64,000 nucleotides of DNA, from assembly GCF_900176165.1 (NCBI RefSeq), contig NZ_FWWU01000009.1:601001-665000 (forward strand), written 5' to 3'. The position numbers were made by a program, and so were the translations under genes. The DNA is from Deinococcus hopiensis KR-140 (GTDB lineage Bacteria; Deinococcota; Deinococci; Deinococcales; Deinococcaceae). The stretch's first letter is position 1. Each line of letters opens with the position of its first letter. The notes beneath the pieces were generated by a model. That model did no database searches. It worked only from the letters and a program-made list of their open reading frames with translations, and was not told the origin of the DNA. Below are positions 1 through 8,511 of this stretch, one piece after another.

Positions 1-802
1 CGACGATCTTGCTGCGAATGACCCGCGCGGAAGCGGGCACGATGACCCGCCCCGTGATCCGCGACTCGGTGACCTCGCCCTGCACATCCGCGGTAATCTG
101 TTCCAGCAACAGCCGGTTGGCGTCCAGCAGGTCTGCCGGACGTCCGGTGTCCTTCCACCAGCCCCCCACGCGTTGCCCCACCACCCGCTGTCCCCGTTCG
201 ATGAGGCCCTGAATGGCGTCGGTAATCTCATATTCGCCCCGTGCCGAGGGCGGCATGCCGTCGAGCACCTCGAAGATCTCGGCCGTGAAGCAGTAGAGCC
301 CGGCAACGGCCAGGTTGCTGGGCGGGACCTTGGGCTTTTCGACCAGCCGCGTGATGCGGTCACCCTCCATCTGCGCCACCCCGAAGGCCGTTGGATCGGC
401 AACCTCGACCAGGGCGATGACGGCCGCCGGGCACTCCCGTTGAAACTGTTGAATAAACGGCGACACGCCGTGCTCGAACAGGTTGTCTCCCAGGTACACG
501 CAGAAGTCTTCTCCCGCAATCCACTCGCGTGCGGTGAGGACGGCGTGGCCCAGGCCGAGCTGCTCATGCTGATCGATCAGCGTCACCTGGGCGTCCGGCA
601 CTTGCTCGAGGGTCTGTGCAATTTCGGTTCGCGTGGCGTCCGACACCACGATGGCCACCTCATTGATGCCGGCTGCCAGGAGGGAGCGGAGGGCATGAAC
701 GATAATCGGGGCGCCAGCCACGGGCAGCACCGGTTTGGGCCGCGTGTAGGTGAGGGGACGCAGGCGGGTGCCGAGCCCGGCAGCAGGGATGACAGCTTTC
801 AT
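1..802 (-). CDS. Sugar-1-phosphate nucleotidyltransferase, long RmlA/StrD-like form (3' end outside window)
   Basis: Reverse-strand translation from ATG at 802 is open to the window edge (267 codons). The N-terminus carries the nucleotide-binding signature GLGTRLRPLTYTRPKP at about residues 9-24. It is followed by an EKP motif and by GWWKDTGRP, which is typical of glucose-1-phosphate thymidylyltransferases of the long type. The last visible residues begin the left-handed beta-helix that the long form adds after the catalytic domain; the family is about 350 residues, so some 85 are missing. Expected reaction: dNTP/NTP plus sugar-1-phosphate to NDP-sugar plus PPi, in the cytoplasm. It is divergent from manC and a second, short RmlA lies at 12884, so this copy probably feeds a different NDP-sugar branch. 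Family is clear; exact nucleotide and sugar are not. Confidence 0.85.
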   Translation of the reverse strand, partial: MKAVIPAAGLGTRLRPLTYTRPKPVLPVAGAPIIVHALRSLLAAGINEVAIVVSDATRTEIAQTLEQVPDAQVTLIDQHEQLGLGHAVLTAREWIAGEDFCVYLGDNLFEHGVSPFIQQFQRECPAAVIALVEVADPTAFGVAQMEGDRITRLVEKPKVPPSNLAVAGLYCFTAEIFEVLDGMPPSARGEYEITDAIQGLIERGQRVVGQRVGGWWKDTGRPADLLDANRLLLEQITADVQGEVTESRITGRVIVPASARVIRSKIV

Positions 803-1131
803 GACATGCATTCTAGGAAGATTCAGCGTCTCATGAAGCTCAGGGCTCCTTTACGGAAGTGGTCCGAAGGTCCCCGTCTTCTTTCGGCCAGGCGTGAGAA
901 AACAGCTTTGTAGGCTTCGGCAGGACAAATGTCATGCGGAGCCTCTCCCCCCTATTCTTTAAGTTCCGTCAGAAGAACGTGAGATGAGCGGGTAGACTGA
1001 CGAGCAGAGCAGTGGCGTTACCGCAGGTTGGAGTTCCCAATGATACAGAAAACAGGTGATGAATCGGTGGTGTTAAAGCTTCGTCGGGGCATTCGAGATT
1101 TTGGGACGGCGCTTTCTGCGGGGACGCAGAG
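803..1131. other. Divergent intergenic region of the polysaccharide locus
   Basis: 329 bp separate the divergent nucleotidyltransferase and manC. No convincing coding frame is present on either strand. Apart from the minus-strand box at 810-815, a TAGACT hexamer at 993-998 could serve as the -10 box of the manC operon, giving a leader of roughly 125 nt. No JUMPstart/ops-like element was recognised. Confidence 0.4.
810..815 (-). promoter_or_regulatory. -10 box TAGAAT, leaderless layout
   Basis: On the minus strand TAGAAT lies exactly 7 nt before the ATG at 802, and there is no Shine-Dalgarno sequence. Transcription would start at or next to the start codon. Confidence 0.5.
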
Positions 1132-2217
1132 ATGACGTTGACGAATTTCTTCCCAGTTATTCTCGCAGGAGGAAGCGGGGAGCGGTTTTGGCCTCTCTCA
1201 CGCAAGCATCGTCCCAAACAGTTTTTGACGCTCGACGAGACGGGGCGGAGTCTGCTGCAGGCGACCAGCGACCGCTTGACGCAGATCAGCGGAAGCCCGG
1301 AGCAGGTCATGGTGGTGACGGGTGGGGAATACCGGGCGCATGTTCTGGAGCAGTTGCCGGAGATGCCGCTGGACAATCTGATCGTCGAGCCTGTCGCGCG
1401 AGATACGGCGCCCGCCGTGCTTTATGCGGCCCTGCGTCTGGCTCAGGAAGTACCTGATGCGGTTATGGGTGTCTTTCCAGCTGACCACCGAATTACCTCG
1501 CCAAAAGAGTTTGACTCGGTGGTACGGCGTGCAGTTGAGGTTGGGCAGACCAGCGATTATCTGGTGACCCTCGGCGTTACCCCAACCTTCCCTTCTACAG
1601 GCTATGGGTATATTCGAAAAGGGCAGCTCTTGGTGGATGGCGCTCTGCCTGTTTTCCGCGCTGCCCAGTTTACTGAAAAACCTGATGCTGAACTGGCCAG
1701 AGAGTTTTTGATCGATGGCAATTACAGCTGGAATAGCGGAATGTTTGTCTGGACTGTTCAGTCCATTCTAAATGCCTTCAAGAAATACCAGCCACAAATG
1801 TATGACGCTCTTTCTCTTGCTATGACCAGGCGTCGGTCTACAGGCGAGGTTAAGGCTGTGTTCCCGACTTTGCAAAAGATCAGCATTGATTATGCGATAC
1901 TTGAGAAATCGGATCAAGTTGTGGTTATACCAGCAGAATTTGGATGGGATGATCTAGGAGACTGGAATGCTCTGGAGCGATTGCTCAAGGGCGAAGGTCA
2001 AAACGTCTCCGTAGGGCGTCATATTGGCTTGGACACCGATGGCGCCATTCTTTATACCACTCAAGGTGATGATTTGATCGCCACCATAGGATTGGAGGAT
2101 GTGGTGGTGGTTCGGACGCCTGAGATAACGTTGGTTGTTCGCAAAGATAGAACACAAGACATAAAAAAAGTTGTTCAGCAGCTTAAATCCCACCCCGAAC
2201 TGGAGCGTTTTGCGTGA
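1132..2217 (+). CDS. manC: Mannose-1-phosphate guanylyltransferase
   Basis: Makes GDP-mannose from GTP and mannose-1-phosphate for polysaccharide synthesis. The pyrophosphorylase signature LAGGSGERFWPLSRKHRPKQ lies at about residues 11-30, with FPADH near 115, FTEKPD near 180 and NSGMFVW near 200, in the order expected for the family. At 361 residues it has only the guanylyltransferase domain and lacks the C-terminal cupin isomerase of bifunctional ManC/AlgA proteins. It is the first gene of the long + strand cluster, and its stop overlaps the GTG of the next gene (GTGA). The first ~350 bp are G+C-rich like the flanking chromosome, while the rest is visibly more A+T-rich, so the edge of the imported cassette appears to lie inside this gene. 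No clear ribosome-binding site precedes the ATG. Confidence 0.9.
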   Translation: MTLTNFFPVILAGGSGERFWPLSRKHRPKQFLTLDETGRSLLQATSDRLTQISGSPEQVMVVTGGEYRAHVLEQLPEMPLDNLIVEPVARDTAPAVLYAALRLAQEVPDAVMGVFPADHRITSPKEFDSVVRRAVEVGQTSDYLVTLGVTPTFPSTGYGYIRKGQLLVDGALPVFRAAQFTEKPDAELAREFLIDGNYSWNSGMFVWTVQSILNAFKKYQPQMYDALSLAMTRRRSTGEVKAVFPTLQKISIDYAILEKSDQVVVIPAEFGWDDLGDWNALERLLKGEGQNVSVGRHIGLDTDGAILYTTQGDDLIATIGLEDVVVVRTPEITLVVRKDRTQDIKKVVQQLKSHPELERFA

Positions 2218-3884
2218 GTGCTTATCAAAAGTCTGGTGAAGTGCCCGTTGGATCTTCGCATCTTGAGAAGGAAATGGAAATAGACCTTGGATCGCTGTGG
2301 CAAGGTATTCGGCGGCGACTTGTCTGGGTATTGCTCACTGCTGGTGTTTTAGGAGTAGGCGTCTATTTTTGGTCTAAATTTCAGCCGCCTGCTTATGAGG
2401 CTTCCTCCAGCCTTGTTACCGCAGGTAACACCAACCTTAATAATCTTCGTGAAGCTCTCGTCACTGCGTCACTGCTACCTGAGGGCGCCTTGCAGGAGGC
2501 CCTGCAGGGCCCGATTGTACTTGGTGAAGTTCTAAAGAAGATTAGATTGGACGCTTCTATTCCTGGCAAGGCGAGGGAAGACATGGCACTCAAGCTCCAG
2601 AAGGAGCTGAGTGATAGGAAGCTCGAGACTATTAAATTGTCTCCTCGTCTTGATCTGAGCGGTAATGGCGTTTATACGGTTTCTGCAAGGGGGCCAACAC
2701 CCCAGGCTGCTGCTCGACTGGTGGACACAACCGTCTCTGCTCTACTCAATTGGGATCAGAATAGGGCTTTGAGAGGTGTGCAACGCGCAGAGCGGAGTTT
2801 GCGTGCTCAACTCGCCGAAATCGATCGGCAGTTGGCAAGTGATCAGAACACCAGGCTAGAGCGGGACACGTTGATTGCCGCCCGCGCTACTGCTCAAAGG
2901 AATTTGGCTCAAGCCCGAATCCAGGCAGAAGGCATTACTGGCTCTCTTGAGCTGGTGGCTCCTGCCGTTGTGCCTCTCAGACCTGTAGCTCCAAAACCTT
3001 TAAGGAATGCAATTCTGGCAACAATGCTGACCTTGTTCCTTGGGGTTGGTGTGGCCGCTTTGCGAACAATTCTCGACAGGACTGTGCGAAGTGAAGACGA
3101 CCTCCTGGCCTTTGGTCTTCCTACATTAGGGACAATCCCTCGTTTGCAACGTCGTGATATTGTTTTCAATGGCATTGTACGGGCCGCTCGTGAAGCAGGT
3201 CTATACGAGGCTGTTGGCTTTCTCAGAGTCAATTTGCTTTCGCGCTTGGGTAGTCGCTCAGGACAGTATGTCATGATTTCTTCCACAGTTCCTGGAGAGG
3301 GTAAAAGTAGTCTGACAGCTACCCTTGCCGATGGGTTGGCGACAAGCGGACAGAAGGTCCTGATTATTGACGCCGACTTACGTCGTGGTACACAGGAAGA
3401 AGTTTGGGATAAGTATGAGCGAGAGCATACCTGGGTGCAACTTGTCGGTGTTGAAGGAGCAAGAACGTTTCGGGAGGCCCTGATCCGTCCTGAGAACGTT
3501 CAAGTCATGCAAGCAGAGCCGAACGTGTATGTTTTACCTGCAGGCCCAGGTCTGCATGACAGTTTAGGATTGCTCAACCGTCCGGATCTGAACCAGATTT
3601 TGCGTCAGTGGGGCCAGGGCTTTGATGTTGTTTTGGTAGACAGTGCACCACTGCTTGCGCTGGCAGATGGACTTGTCCTGGGCAAATACATGGACGCAGT
3701 TCTCCTTGTAACGGAATCGGGTAAGACAAGTATTCAATCCGTGAGGCAGGCCTTACGTCGAGCCCAGGGTGCAAGGGTTCCTATTCTTGGTTTTATCATA
3801 AACAAAATCAACTTTTCCAATTCGGAAGCCCGTCTCTATGGCTATAATTATGCTTATTCTCCCCGTAATAAGGAAGTGCGCTGA
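2214..3884 (+). CDS. Polysaccharide co-polymerase fused to BY-type tyrosine kinase (Wzc-like)
   Basis: Inner-membrane regulator of polysaccharide chain length and export. The N-terminal half is a Wzz-type domain bounded by two membrane segments (about residues 36-54 and 262-282). The C-terminal half is a BY-kinase with Walker A (VPGEGKSSL, about 363), Walker A' (VLIIDADLR, about 387) and Walker B (VVLVDSAPL, about 472). The tail has four tyrosines in its last 20 residues (region YGYNYAYSP), the usual autophosphorylation cluster. At 556 residues it is somewhat shorter than E. coli Wzc. The GTG start at 2214 overlaps the manC stop, so translation is probably coupled. No Wza-type outer-membrane exporter or cognate low-molecular-weight phosphatase is present in the window. 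Confidence 0.88.
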   Translation: MSAYQKSGEVPVGSSHLEKEMEIDLGSLWQGIRRRLVWVLLTAGVLGVGVYFWSKFQPPAYEASSSLVTAGNTNLNNLREALVTASLLPEGALQEALQGPIVLGEVLKKIRLDASIPGKAREDMALKLQKELSDRKLETIKLSPRLDLSGNGVYTVSARGPTPQAAARLVDTTVSALLNWDQNRALRGVQRAERSLRAQLAEIDRQLASDQNTRLERDTLIAARATAQRNLAQARIQAEGITGSLELVAPAVVPLRPVAPKPLRNAILATMLTLFLGVGVAALRTILDRTVRSEDDLLAFGLPTLGTIPRLQRRDIVFNGIVRAAREAGLYEAVGFLRVNLLSRLGSRSGQYVMISSTVPGEGKSSLTATLADGLATSGQKVLIIDADLRRGTQEEVWDKYEREHTWVQLVGVEGARTFREALIRPENVQVMQAEPNVYVLPAGPGLHDSLGLLNRPDLNQILRQWGQGFDVVLVDSAPLLALADGLVLGKYMDAVLLVTESGKTSIQSVRQALRRAQGARVPILGFIINKINFSNSEARLYGYNYAYSPRNKEVR

Positions 3885-3887
3885 TTT

Positions 3888-5336
3888 ATGGGCATGCGAT
3901 TGTCATCAGAAAGAGTGGCAACGCGAGCGGGTCGTGCCCAGGTAGCCCTGAATTTTCAAATATCTTTTGCACTTCAGGTGCTGGCACTTCTGATTGGAGA
4001 TCTCGCGTCTGTTCTGTTGGCATATGGGGTGTCTTCTTTAATTGTAAAAACGATTGGCGGACCATCTCTTCGTTTGGAAGCAGTTATAACGTGGATGGCT
4101 CTCTGGATCTCCTGGAGGGCTTATCAGGGACTGTATCCAGGATATGGGCGCTCTCCACAAACTGAGTTGCGACTTCATACTGTCGGTACTACCTTGATCG
4201 CTCTGACACAATTGGCGGCTTCTTTTGCTGCACATTCCTTTCCACTAAGTGCGCGAAGTGTAATTATTGAATGGTTGGCAGTGCTTTTTGTTGGTCTCTT
4301 TGTCAGATACTTTATTCGTAATATACTCATACGATCTGGGAATTATGGCCGACCTGTTAGTATTATAGGCGCAGGCTCGACCGCATCTCTTATAATCACA
4401 CACTTAAAGAGGCACCCCGCCTATGGACTCAATCCTGTGGCCGCTTATGATGATAATGTCGTCTTGCACGGATCTATGTTGTGTGAGATCCCTGTTCTTG
4501 GGTCTATAGAGCTTGCCTTGACCCAACCGGCAACTCAACACGCCCTCATATCAATACCGAGTGCAAGATCTGAAGTGCAACAGCGCCTGATTAATAGCAT
4601 CTATGCCGCTTTTCCTATAACCTGGGTTATCCCTGATCTATTTAATGTTCCTAATCAAGCTCTCCAGTTTCATAATATTGGGACCGTTGCAAGCCTAGAA
4701 CTCAAGAACAATCTAAGAAGTATAAGATCGAGATTGGTTAAAAGGAGTCTTGACCTGATAGGCTCAACTCTCGGTCTTATTATCCTGTTGCCAATCTTGG
4801 TTTTGATCGCTCTTGCTATTAAGATAGACAGTCCTGGCCCAGTGGTGTACCGTGCTCGTCGTCTTGGTAGGTATGGAAAAACATTTGATTGTTTCAAGTT
4901 TCGCAGTATGCATCGTAATGCAGAAGAGAAGCTTCAGAGGATGCTGGACAATGACCCTTCACTAAAAGAGGAATTTGACTCTACACATAAGCTGAAAAAT
5001 GATCCTCGTGTGACACGTGTCGGGCGTTTTTTGCGTAAAACCAGTTTGGATGAACTTCCCCAGCTTATCAATGTCATCATTGGTAATATGAGCCTTGTTG
5101 GTCCCCGCCCTATCGTTGAAGCCGAAGTTTCTAGATATAAGAGTGTTTATGAAGTGTATAAGCAGGTTCAGCCGGGTATGACGGGATATTGGCAAGCCAA
5201 TGGCAGAAGTGATACAACGTATGACGAACGAGTTGATATGGATAAATTTTACATTACGAACTGGACAGTCTGGCTTGATCTAATTATATTGCTTCAAACG
5301 GTAAGAGTGGTGCTTATGGGTCGGGGAGCGTATTAG
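3888..5336 (+). CDS. Polyprenyl glycosylphosphotransferase (WbaP/WcaJ-like)
   Basis: Initiates repeat-unit assembly by moving a sugar-1-phosphate onto undecaprenyl phosphate at the inner membrane. The N-terminal ~150 residues carry several hydrophobic segments, and a Rossmann-like stretch follows (SIIGAGSTASLI). The C-terminal catalytic domain starts near residue 285 with KRSLDLIGS, a membrane re-entrant segment, FDCFKFRSM, DELPQ and LVGPRP, then the conserved end QPGMTGYWQANGRS. Length (482) fits the family. The stop is immediately followed by the start of the flippase gene. The sugar cannot be read from sequence; neighbouring genes offer GDP-mannose and dTDP-rhamnose routes, but WbaP-type enzymes usually use UDP-galactose or UDP-glucose. 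Confidence 0.9.
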   Translation: MGMRLSSERVATRAGRAQVALNFQISFALQVLALLIGDLASVLLAYGVSSLIVKTIGGPSLRLEAVITWMALWISWRAYQGLYPGYGRSPQTELRLHTVGTTLIALTQLAASFAAHSFPLSARSVIIEWLAVLFVGLFVRYFIRNILIRSGNYGRPVSIIGAGSTASLIITHLKRHPAYGLNPVAAYDDNVVLHGSMLCEIPVLGSIELALTQPATQHALISIPSARSEVQQRLINSIYAAFPITWVIPDLFNVPNQALQFHNIGTVASLELKNNLRSIRSRLVKRSLDLIGSTLGLIILLPILVLIALAIKIDSPGPVVYRARRLGRYGKTFDCFKFRSMHRNAEEKLQRMLDNDPSLKEEFDSTHKLKNDPRVTRVGRFLRKTSLDELPQLINVIIGNMSLVGPRPIVEAEVSRYKSVYEVYKQVQPGMTGYWQANGRSDTTYDERVDMDKFYITNWTVWLDLIILLQTVRVVLMGRGAY

Positions 5337-6578
5337 ATGGGTGCAAAGCTTGGAAAATACTTTGTTCTTTATGGTGCCCATGGACTAAAGCTGTTCTCAT
5401 TTATTATTCTGATACCACTTTTTACTAAAATTTTCCCCAAGTCGTTGTGGGGGCAGGTGCTTATAGTCCAAGCCCTGGCATTGTGGTTGCAGATGGTTAT
5501 CGAGTACGGATTTAACCTCTCTGCCACAAGAGGGATGGCCAGGGTAAGGAATGATACCGATGCGCTCTCGGCGCTGGCCTCGGGAGTCATCGGTGCAAAA
5601 ATCATTCTTGCTGTCATAGTTATAGTAATTGCGTTCTTTGTCGCATCCTTTGTTCCAGCTTTTCATGGTTTGGGCAATTTGGTCTTCTGGTCAACTCTGT
5701 TCGCTGTTGTGCAAGGCTTCAATCCCATCTGGTACTTCATGGCCACTGATCAGTTTGGGAAATATGCTTTAATAGACTTTGCTTCACGGGCAAGCTATCT
5801 TCTGCTTTGCTTTTTTCTGATAAAATCACAAGGAGATGCCTACAAAATTTTTGGTGTGGGTATCTTGACTGGGATTTTTACCTGCTTTCTGGGCTACGAA
5901 AGAATGTACAGGCAGATGAAATTTAAGGCCCCGTCACGAATAGAGTCGATCGCGGCGCTGAGAGATGGTGCCAGCCTCTTCTTTTTTATGGCGGCCACCA
6001 GTATTTATACAACTCTTAATCTTCCAATACTAGGATCATCTCAACCAAGTGCCGTCGTTGCTGCATATGGTACTTCGGACAGGATTGTTCGGGCAACCAG
6101 TGGGTTGCTTGAGCCACTGAATCGTATTGTTTATGCTCGACTTTCCTATCTATACAAGAATAAGTTTGAGGATGCAATTAAGTTTTTGAGGACTGCCGCT
6201 TTAATTGTGATTCTTGGTGGACTTATACTATTTATTTCATTTGAGATACTTTCACCTCTATTAATAAAAATTGTTGCTCCAAGCTACCCGGAGGCAGTGA
6301 AGTATATCAGGGGTCTCCTTATTGTTGTTCCCATTGTAGCAATAAATAATGTTCTTGGGTTTCACGTAATGCTTCCACTTGGTTTGGATAAAGCATTTAA
6401 TACAATATTTATATCGGTCAGTGTTATAAGCGCACTGGCCATGCTCGTCTTGACCCCTAGGTTTGGCACCTATGGAATGACGCTGGTAACAATATCAACA
6501 GAGGTTCTTGCTTGTCTAGCGATGTTGTATTTCATTCGTTCGAGCGGTGTGCTTTTGAGGAAGACGGTTGCGCGATGA
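5337..6578 (+). CDS. Lipid-linked oligosaccharide flippase (Wzx-like)
   Basis: A 413-residue polytopic membrane protein with about 12 hydrophobic segments, a conserved-looking start (LGKYFVLYGAHGLKLFSFII) and the length of Wzx/MOP-family polysaccharide translocases. It would move the undecaprenyl-linked repeat unit to the outer face of the inner membrane. It directly abuts the initiating transferase (ATG right after that stop) and sits in the A+T-rich cassette. The assignment rests on topology, size and context; the family is too divergent to predict the substrate. Confidence 0.82.
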   Translation: MGAKLGKYFVLYGAHGLKLFSFIILIPLFTKIFPKSLWGQVLIVQALALWLQMVIEYGFNLSATRGMARVRNDTDALSALASGVIGAKIILAVIVIVIAFFVASFVPAFHGLGNLVFWSTLFAVVQGFNPIWYFMATDQFGKYALIDFASRASYLLLCFFLIKSQGDAYKIFGVGILTGIFTCFLGYERMYRQMKFKAPSRIESIAALRDGASLFFFMAATSIYTTLNLPILGSSQPSAVVAAYGTSDRIVRATSGLLEPLNRIVYARLSYLYKNKFEDAIKFLRTAALIVILGGLILFISFEILSPLLIKIVAPSYPEAVKYIRGLLIVVPIVAINNVLGFHVMLPLGLDKAFNTIFISVSVISALAMLVLTPRFGTYGMTLVTISTEVLACLAMLYFIRSSGVLLRKTVAR

Positions 6579-6647
6579 ATTAATAGGTGATTCGATAAGT
6601 AATCGGCAGAGATAGTAGTTTCTAGAAGATTATTGGAGGTGTCTGGC

Positions 6648-7292
6648 ATGTTGAGAAGAGTTGTTCGGGTTTTTGATGAGAAGGGCGGGACATATTTTAT
6701 TCGGCTTATTTATTCAATTGTTAGATCAAGATATATGGTGAAAAAATATGGATATGGAGGAGGTTTAAAGCTATCGGAGAGTGCTTATATTTCTGGACGT
6801 AGGGATATTATTATTGGGAAGGACGTTACTATCGGTAAGCGATCTCGAATTGAGGCAATATCTAGGCATGGTGAACGTAGATATATACCACACTTATCGA
6901 TTGGAAAAGGTACTGCTATAAATGATGATGTCCATATTGCCTGCATTTCTAGAGTCAGCATCGGAGAAGATGTTCTGATGGCAAGTAGGATCTATATTAG
7001 TGACCACAATCATGGGATATACAATGGATCAAATCCAGATAGTCCATATAATCCACCCAATAATAGACCTCTGTCTATCCAACCAGTGCATATTGGAAGT
7101 AAGGTCTGGCTTGGTGAGGGGGTCTGCGTGCTGCCAGGAGTTTCTATAGGAGATGGTGCAATAGTTGGAGCGAACAGTGTTGTAACCCGGAATATACCCG
7201 CCAATTCTATAGCGGTCGGGGTCCCTGCTCAAGTGATTAAAGTCTTTAAAGAAGAACTAGGCACCTGGATTGGAGTAAAAAAAGATGGCTAA
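6648..7292 (+). CDS. Hexapeptide-repeat O-acetyltransferase (WbbJ/Maa type)
   Basis: Contains the imperfect hexapeptide repeats of left-handed beta-helix acyltransferases, for example IIIGKDVTIGKRSRIEA, VSIGEDVLMAS and KVWLGEGVCVLPGVSIGDGA. The catalytic-type histidine lies in ISDHNHGIY and the conserved end is GVPAQVIK. It is expected to acetylate a sugar of the repeat unit using acetyl-CoA. An upstream in-frame TTG exists at 6633, but a good GGAGGT at 6635-6640 lies 7 nt before ATG 6648, which decides the start (214 residues). The last 8 nt overlap the next glycosyltransferase gene. Base composition here is among the most A+T-rich in the window. Confidence 0.82.
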   Translation: MLRRVVRVFDEKGGTYFIRLIYSIVRSRYMVKKYGYGGGLKLSESAYISGRRDIIIGKDVTIGKRSRIEAISRHGERRYIPHLSIGKGTAINDDVHIACISRVSIGEDVLMASRIYISDHNHGIYNGSNPDSPYNPPNNRPLSIQPVHIGSKVWLGEGVCVLPGVSIGDGAIVGANSVVTRNIPANSIAVGVPAQVIKVFKEELGTWIGVKKDG

Positions 7293-8511
7293 GCGTTCAA
7301 TATTCACAATAGTCAACAATAATTATATCCACTTCGCTCAAGCCCTGGCTGAATCAATCTTCAGGAATTCGCCGGGCCAAGACTTCTTTATTATACTTCT
7401 TGATGATAAAGAAGAATATTTGAATTTTGATCCAAGAATTAAAATTATACGTGCCGAGGACCTCCGAATAGAGGACTTTGTCCATAGAGCATTCTATTAT
7501 GACATTACAGAGCTGGCAACAAGCATAAAGCCGGATGTATTTCTTCACATGTCCGACTTAGGATATGACTCTGTCATATATTTTGATCCAGATATTTATT
7601 TATATGAAAATCTGGGCGATTTATATAGTTTGATCGAAGATAATAATATCGTTGTTACTCCTCATTTACCTGCTCCCATAAACACACCTGATGGACTGCG
7701 ACCAAATGAATTGGACATTTTAAGAACCGGTGTTTACAACCTTGGCTTTATTGGTATTCATCTTACCGATGAATCGATTAGGTTTTTGAGGTGGTGGGCA
7801 TCGCGTCTGAAGTACTATTCATTTGAGTCGTACGATAGCGGGCTCTATACCGACCAGAAGTGGATCAATATAGCCGCCACGATGTTTAGTGGCCTCCGTG
7901 TGCTGGATACTCCTGGGTACAACCTGGCTTATTGGAACTTACACGCACATAAAGTAACTTCCAATAAAGATAAGCATTTTGTAGATGGAAAAAAACTCAT
8001 TTTCTTTCATTTTAGTGGCTTCAAGATTGACGCTGAGCAGATATCAAAGAATCAGAACAGATATAGTTTCACAGATAAACCAGAGCTGAAGGTCATATTT
8101 GATGGATACCGTTCTGAGGTGTTGAAATTCTATAATAAAAAAAGAAGTCTGGTATATAAATATGCTAATTTCTCGACAGGAAAATCTATATCCAGTTTTC
8201 AGCGATCGACTTATTTTATGATTTATTGTAAAAAGAATCTTACCTTCAATCCCTTTGACTGCGACTGGCATGGAATCATAGATCAAGCTGTTGCATCAGA
8301 GGACGCGGTCAAGATAAAAATACATACAACGGACAGTCTGAGCCGATATGTGAAATCAAAACTTATAAGATCGAGTGCAAGGTTGATGGTTCGACGAGGA
8401 ATGGGAGTAAATCGTTCGTTCAGTTCGGTCATCCATAACATACACTTAATGACAAATAGGCTTAACTATAGCAACTTGCTCTCTATTCTGATACTTACTG
8501 GGGAAGACTGA
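7285..8511 (+). CDS. GT-A-fold glycosyltransferase-like protein
   Basis: The N-terminus (FTIVNNNYIHFAQALAESI) and the segment VIYFDPDIYLYENL with its DPD at residues 101-103 resemble the nucleotide-sugar and metal-binding core of GT8-like glycosyltransferases. Later conserved pieces are GVYNLGFIGIHL and DQKWIN. This architecture is common in polysaccharide loci and is usually annotated simply as glycosyltransferase. The ATG overlaps the acetyltransferase stop by 8 nt. The C-terminal ~120 residues are basic and have no motif I recognise. Donor and acceptor are unknown. Confidence 0.72.
   Translation: MAKRSIFTIVNNNYIHFAQALAESIFRNSPGQDFFIILLDDKEEYLNFDPRIKIIRAEDLRIEDFVHRAFYYDITELATSIKPDVFLHMSDLGYDSVIYFDPDIYLYENLGDLYSLIEDNNIVVTPHLPAPINTPDGLRPNELDILRTGVYNLGFIGIHLTDESIRFLRWWASRLKYYSFESYDSGLYTDQKWINIAATMFSGLRVLDTPGYNLAYWNLHAHKVTSNKDKHFVDGKKLIFFHFSGFKIDAEQISKNQNRYSFTDKPELKVIFDGYRSEVLKFYNKKRSLVYKYANFSTGKSISSFQRSTYFMIYCKKNLTFNPFDCDWHGIIDQAVASEDAVKIKIHTTDSLSRYVKSKLIRSSARLMVRRGMGVNRSFSSVIHNIHLMTNRLNYSNLLSILILTGED

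Noticed and set aside
803..1131. JUMPstart/ops-type antitermination element before the polysaccharide operon
   Set aside because: No GGCGGTAG-like element was found.
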